64,000 nucleotides of DNA from Clavibacter zhangzhiyongii (lineage in GTDB: Bacteria; Actinomycetota; Actinomycetes; Actinomycetales; Microbacteriaceae), in the NCBI RefSeq assembly GCF_014775655.1, contig NZ_CP061274.1:372001-436000 (forward strand), given 5' to 3'. Of the stretch, positions 60,367-64,000 are shown one piece after another. The translations under genes were made by a program, and so were the position numbers. The notes under the pieces were generated by a model. The model ran no database searches and was not told the origin of the DNA. It saw only the letters and a list, made by a program, of their open reading frames with translations. Numbering within the stretch: the first letter of the stretch is position 1; each line of letters begins with the position of its first letter.

Positions 60367-61257
60367 ATGCCCGACGACGAGCGCTCCACCGACGGAGCCG
60401 ACCACCGCACCCTCGTGGACGCCGAGGGCGTGACCCTCCACTACTACGTGTGGGAGGCGGAGCGTCCGCGGGCCGTCGTGCACATCGCGCACGGCGTCGG
60501 CGAGCACGCGCTGCGCTACGCCCGGCTCGCGCGGGAGCTGAACGCGATGGGGTTCACGGTCGCGGCCGACGACCACCGCGGGCACGGCGCCACGGGCCTC
60601 GGGCACCTGGGCATCGGCGTGCTGGGGCCGCGGCGGCACCGGGCGGCGCTCGACGGGATCCAGCTGGTCAGCGAGCAGCTCCGCCGCGACCTGCCCGACC
60701 TCCCGCTCGTGCTCCTCGGCCACAGCTGGGGCGCGCTCCTCGCGCAGCGCATCGTCGCGCGGGCGTCGCACCTGTACGCGGGGCTGGTGCTGAGCGGGGC
60801 GACGCTCGCGATGCCCGGCGTCGTCAACACGGGCGACCTCAACAAGCGCTGGCGGCACCCGGCGGCATCGGGCTTCGAGTGGCTCTCGCGGGATCCGGAG
60901 GCGCAGCGCGCGTTCGGCGCCGACGACCGCAACTTCGACGTCAACGCGCTGAAGCCGTACCGGATGCGCGACTCCGTGCAGATCATGGGCCGTCCGCCGC
61001 GGAAGCTCGCCACCGACCTGCCCGTGCTGATCCAGGGCGGGGAGGAGGACTCGCTCGGAGGCCGCCGCGGGATGCAGCTCCTCGCGCGCGACTACAGCCG
61101 CCGCTCGCGCCTCAGCGACGTGCTGCTGATCATCTACCCGGGCGCGCGCCACGAGATCTACAACGAGACGAACCGCGACGAGGTGGTCGCGGACCTCCGG
61201 AGCTGGCTGGAGTCGCGCGTGGTGCCGGCGGCTCCCGCGGAGGGGGAGCCCGCGTGA
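60367..61257 (+). CDS. alpha/beta hydrolase, monoacylglycerol lipase-like
   Basis: A 296-aa serine hydrolase: HIAHGVGEHALRYARLARELNAMGFTVAADDHRGHGATG (the G-x-G-E-H and D-H-R-G-H-G signatures of lysophospholipase L2/MGL), nucleophile LLGHSWGALLAQ, LPVLIQGGEEDSLGG (Asp) and YPGARHEIYNE (His). Likely hydrolyses monoacylglycerols or lysophospholipids. TAGTCT (60355-60360) and the 6-nt spacer GGATCC precede the ATG. Confidence 0.9.
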   Translation: MPDDERSTDGADHRTLVDAEGVTLHYYVWEAERPRAVVHIAHGVGEHALRYARLARELNAMGFTVAADDHRGHGATGLGHLGIGVLGPRRHRAALDGIQLVSEQLRRDLPDLPLVLLGHSWGALLAQRIVARASHLYAGLVLSGATLAMPGVVNTGDLNKRWRHPAASGFEWLSRDPEAQRAFGADDRNFDVNALKPYRMRDSVQIMGRPPRKLATDLPVLIQGGEEDSLGGRRGMQLLARDYSRRSRLSDVLLIIYPGARHEIYNETNRDEVVADLRSWLESRVVPAAPAEGEPA

Positions 61258-61748
61258 CCGACGCGGGACCGGCGCTCCGCCCCGCGCGCGCCGACGACCT
61301 GCCGTTCCTCGAGGACATGCTGCTCGCGTCGATGGACTGGCGCGGTGACGGGTCCATGACGCGGGAGCGGATGCTGGCCACCCCCGAGATCGCGCACTAC
61401 GTGGCGGGCTGGCCGCGCGCCGGCGACGTGGGCGTGGTCGCGGAGGTCGACGGCGATCCCGTGGGCGCCGGGTGGGCGCGCCTCTTCGCGGACGACGACC
61501 GCGGCTACGGGTTCGTCGCGGCGGACGTCCCGGAGCTGGGCATGGCGCTCGTCCCGGCGGCACGCGGCCGGGGAGTCGGGCGGCGGATGCTCGTGGCGCT
61601 CGTCGAGGCGGTCCGCGCATCGGGTGCGCCGGGCGTGAGCCTCAGCGTGGAGGACGGGAACGACCGTGCGCGGTCACTGTACGAGTCGCTCGGGTTCGCG
61701 GCCGTGGGGCGCGAGGGCGGATCCGACGTGCTGCTGCTCCGCCTCTGA
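61254..61748 (+). CDS. GNAT family N-acetyltransferase
   Basis: A 164-aa acetyltransferase: LRPARADDLPFLEDMLLASMDW, then GMALVPAARGRGVGRRMLVALVEAV (motif A) and VSLSVEDGNDRARSLYESLGFAAVGREGGSDVLL (motif B). Substrate unknown. GTG 61254 overlaps the lipase stop by 4 nt (GTGA), so they form an operon. Confidence 0.87.
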   Translation: MTDAGPALRPARADDLPFLEDMLLASMDWRGDGSMTRERMLATPEIAHYVAGWPRAGDVGVVAEVDGDPVGAGWARLFADDDRGYGFVAADVPELGMALVPAARGRGVGRRMLVALVEAVRASGAPGVSLSVEDGNDRARSLYESLGFAAVGREGGSDVLLLRL

Positions 61749-61754
61749 CGCGCG

Positions 61755-61793
61755 CCGCCCTCCGGCCCGCGGGAGGCGGGACGGAGGGCGGCG
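61755..61793. terminator. hairpin between convergent genes
   Basis: GCCGCCCTCCG (61755-61765) pairs perfectly with CGGAGGGCGGC (61783-61793); the loop holds the palindrome CCCGCGGG. Lies between the GNAT gene and the surface-protein gene. Confidence 0.7.
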
Positions 61794-61809
61794 GCGTCGC
61801 GGTGCCGGG

Positions 61810-64000
61810 TCAGGCTCGCGTCGGGCGGCCCGTGCGCGCGCGGCGTCGGCGTCGGGCGTCGAGCGCGGCCGCGGATCCGGCCGCCAGCAGCAGCGCCGCG
61901 AGGGCGAGCGTCGCCGCTGGCGAGGACCCGGTGCGCGGCAGCGACCCGCGGAGTCCGGCGGCCGCGCTCGCGCCCGAGGTGCCGGCCGGGCTGGAGCCGT
62001 CCGCCGACAGGGCGCCGGGGGACGCGGAGCCCCCGCCGGCCGACGACGGTCCGCCGGGTGCGGCGCCGCCCGAGCCGGACGGGCCGGGCGTCGTGCCGGG
62101 GTCGCCGGATCCGCCCGGGTCGACGGCCACCGCGGCCGTCGTGACCACGGCCGCGGACACGTCCGCGTCGAGGCCCGACGCGTCGACCAGGTGCAGGCCG
62201 GTGACCGTGCGGGACGCGCCCGCGGTCACGTCCTCGGCGAGCACCGCGGATCCGCCGTCGGGCAGCGCGAACCGCGTGCCCGGGGCGATGTCGCCGGCCG
62301 CGAGCACGGCGCCGGCGATGCTGCCGCCGTCGCTGGAGACGCGCGCGGTGCCGCCGTCGACGTCGACCCGGAGGCCCCGGATGGCGACCGCGAGGCGGCT
62401 GCCCGGGTAGAGCGCGACGTCGTCGAGGGCGGCGCTGCCGGATGCGCCGCTCAACGCGAGGCGGATGCCGGTGGCGCGGATCTGGCCCGCGGCGCCGTCG
62501 CCGACGGTGGTCCCGGTGTCGGTCCCCGAGTCGGCGGCGGTCGCAGCGGAGGCGCGGAGCGCGTCCGGCGCGACCGCGGATGCGGCCGGCGAGGCGGTCG
62601 ATGCCGTCCCCGCGTCGTCCGGCCGGGCCACGGGCGCCGCCGTGACGGCGCTCGGCCCCGTCGCGCGGATCCCGTACGCCGACCAGCCGGTGGGCGCCGC
62701 GTCCGGCGTGATCGGGGTGGGCGACGGCGCCGGATCCGGCGCGGGCGTCGCGCCGCCGCCCGCCGCCACGGTCACGACGCCCAGCCGCACCTCGGGGTGG
62801 CGGCCGGTGAGGTCGCGGTAGTGCAGCGCCGTGAGGGTCACCGTGCCGTCGGCCGCGACCGACCGCTCCCCGAAGCGGACCTCGACGCGCGGGGTGCCGT
62901 GCTCGTCGACGCCGGTGTGGAGGTCGGTGGCGGTGTCGATCCACACGCCGTTCACGAACACCGCGTTCCCCGCGTCGGCGAACGACACGGTCATGGCGCC
63001 CGCGGCGGAGACGGCCGCGTGGAGGCCGGCGACCCGGAGGGCCGGCCAGCGGTAGTCGGCGAGCGGATCCGTCGCGGCGTCGGGCACCTGCCGGAACGCG
63101 CCCACGTCGACCGTCGCGGTGCCCGCGGCGTCGCCCGTGCCGATGTCGACGGCGACGCCCGTCGCGGTGTCGGCATCCGTGCCCGTGCCGGTGACGGCGG
63201 CCGCCGCCGCGTGCGGGGCCTGCGCCGACGCGCGCGGCTGCGGCGCGACGAGCACCGAGCCGTCCGCCGCGGTGACGCCGACCCCGTACGCGCCCGTGAC
63301 CCGCCCGGCCGCAGCCGGCACGACGACCGTGCCGAGGCGCACGTCCGGGTGCGCGCCCGTCAGGTCGCGGTAGTGGATCGCGGTCACCGTGACGGTGCCG
63401 TCCGCCGCCGTCTCGTGCTCGCCGAACGCCACGGTGACGCGGGGCGCGCCCTGCTCGTCGACGCCCGTGTAGAGGTCGGTGGTGGTGTCGATCCAGCGGC
63501 CGTCCACGAAGACGGCGCTGCCGGGATCCGCGAACTCGGTCGACACGGCGCCCGCGGGCGTGACCGTGGCGGTGAGCCCGTAGACGCGGAACGCCGTCCA
63601 GCGGTACTCGGCGAGCGGATCCGCGGGGGCGCCCGGCAGCTGCTCGAACGAGCCGACGCCGATCGTGGTGGTGCCGGCCGCGTCGGTGGCGACGCGCACG
63701 GATGCGGCGTGCTCGGCGGATCCGTCCGTCGCGGCGAGCGCGTCGGCCGTGGCCTGCCGGTCGAGGCCGGCGACGCGCGGCTGCCCGTCGATCACGCGCG
63801 TGCCGTCGGGGGCCGTGACGGTGACGCCCGTCGCGACGCGGCCGGCGGCGGGCGCGGGATCCGGCGCCGGGGCCGGATCGGGTGCGGGTGCGGGGGTCGG
63901 CGCAGGGGTGGGCGAGGCCGACGGCGTCGGGACGGGCACGGGGGATGCCGCGCACGTCACGGATCCCGCGCGCACGCGCCAGATCTCCGACGCCCCGGCC
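61810..64000 (-). CDS. LPxTG-anchored surface protein with a tandem repeat domain, N-terminus outside the window
   Basis: At least 730 codons, open at the right edge (the frame continues through EIWRVRAGSVTCAASP). After a Pro/Ala/Thr linker there are two copies of a ~150-residue beta-rich domain; compare DPLAEYRWTAFRVYGL...VFVDGRWIDTTTDLYTGVDEQGAP...HYRDLTGAHPDVRLG with DPLADYRWPALRVAGL...VFVNGVWIDTATDLHTGVDEHGTP...HYRDLTGRHPEVRLG. A third, diverged domain follows, then a Gly/Ser/Pro stalk and the sorting signal LPRTG, hydrophobic AATLALAALLLAAGSAAAL and RRRRRARTGR. Exported and covalently attached to the wall by sortase. GATCC-rich codons throughout. Confidence 0.85.
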   Translation of the reverse strand, partial: AGASEIWRVRAGSVTCAASPVPVPTPSASPTPAPTPAPAPDPAPAPDPAPAAGRVATGVTVTAPDGTRVIDGQPRVAGLDRQATADALAATDGSAEHAASVRVATDAAGTTTIGVGSFEQLPGAPADPLAEYRWTAFRVYGLTATVTPAGAVSTEFADPGSAVFVDGRWIDTTTDLYTGVDEQGAPRVTVAFGEHETAADGTVTVTAIHYRDLTGAHPDVRLGTVVVPAAAGRVTGAYGVGVTAADGSVLVAPQPRASAQAPHAAAAAVTGTGTDADTATGVAVDIGTGDAAGTATVDVGAFRQVPDAATDPLADYRWPALRVAGLHAAVSAAGAMTVSFADAGNAVFVNGVWIDTATDLHTGVDEHGTPRVEVRFGERSVAADGTVTLTALHYRDLTGRHPEVRLGVVTVAAGGGATPAPDPAPSPTPITPDAAPTGWSAYGIRATGPSAVTAAPVARPDDAGTASTASPAASAVAPDALRASAATAADSGTDTGTTVGDGAAGQIRATGIRLALSGASGSAALDDVALYPGSRLAVAIRGLRVDVDGGTARVSSDGGSIAGAVLAAGDIAPGTRFALPDGGSAVLAEDVTAGASRTVTGLHLVDASGLDADVSAAVVTTAAVAVDPGGSGDPGTTPGPSGSGGAAPGGPSSAGGGSASPGALSADGSSPAGTSGASAAAGLRGSLPRTGSSPAATLALAALLLAAGSAAALDARRRRRARTGRPTRA

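Overview
The window is very G+C rich (about 70-75 % by eye), almost fully coding, and full of GTG starts, 1-nt and 4-nt start/stop overlaps and TAnnnT boxes placed 6-8 nt before start codons. With the gene content (DUF6421 next to an SDR, DUF3349, septum-formation protein, LPxTG and LAxTG surface proteins, ATP-grasp/alpha-E/transglutaminase cassette) this points to an actinobacterium of the family Microbacteriaceae, probably Clavibacter or a close relative. It reads as ordinary chromosome with one likely acquired module (hipBA). I see no rRNA, CRISPR array, prophage or insertion sequence.

Layout. 1-7.5 kb: stress and small-molecule genes: two VOC proteins, a pentapeptide-repeat protein, phenolic acid decarboxylase with a divergent MarR repressor sharing a dyad operator, and a MarR/14-TM efflux operon with a clear promoter and operator. 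At 7.24-7.54 kb a DUF1905 gene is broken by an in-frame TGA. 7.5-15.3 kb: a P-loop kinase-like protein, membrane and hypothetical proteins, the SDR-DUF6421 pair, two acetyltransferases, a PiT phosphate transporter and a duplicated DUF3349 protein. 15.3-19.2 kb: two TetR modules (hydrolase-TetR and TetR-MFS), each with dyad operators upstream. 19.75-21.65 kb: a HipB/HipA toxin-antitoxin pair preceded by an A+T-rich operator region. 21.7-30.7 kb: a secreted histidine acid phosphatase, AEC transporter, cytidine deaminase, GH114 lipoprotein, ASCH, SDR and MOSC proteins. A 56-nt tRNA-like element with G3:U70 and an ACCA end lies at 26.86-26.91 kb.

30.8-34.6 kb: a two-component cluster: sensor kinase, a short coupled ORF, an Hpt-like protein that lacks the phospho-histidine, and a convergent response regulator with a very long linker. 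35.4-38.5 kb: exonuclease III and an ECF sigma factor operon with Asp23-type proteins, with a third Asp23 gene divergent. 38.6-44.7 kb: a reductase, pyrE, a large septum-formation-type membrane protein, a HAD phosphatase and a metallophosphoesterase. 44.7-50.8 kb: CsbD, a RecQ helicase with a C-terminal phosphoribosyltransferase-like segment, an orphan beta-class DNA methyltransferase with a histone-H1-like tail, and kynureninase. 50.8-61.7 kb: an SDR and a Gfo/Idh oxidoreductase, two coupled glycosyltransferases, a short leaderless ORF coupled to a small membrane protein, the ATP-grasp/alpha-E/transglutaminase cassette, a lipase and a GNAT. 61.8-64.0 kb: the 3' part of an LPxTG surface protein with a tandem repeat domain.

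Window-wide patterns: GGATCC appears far more often than composition predicts, in all three codon phases; about twenty genes show the geometry of leaderless transcripts; and several gene junctions end in long perfect hairpins with no T-tract.
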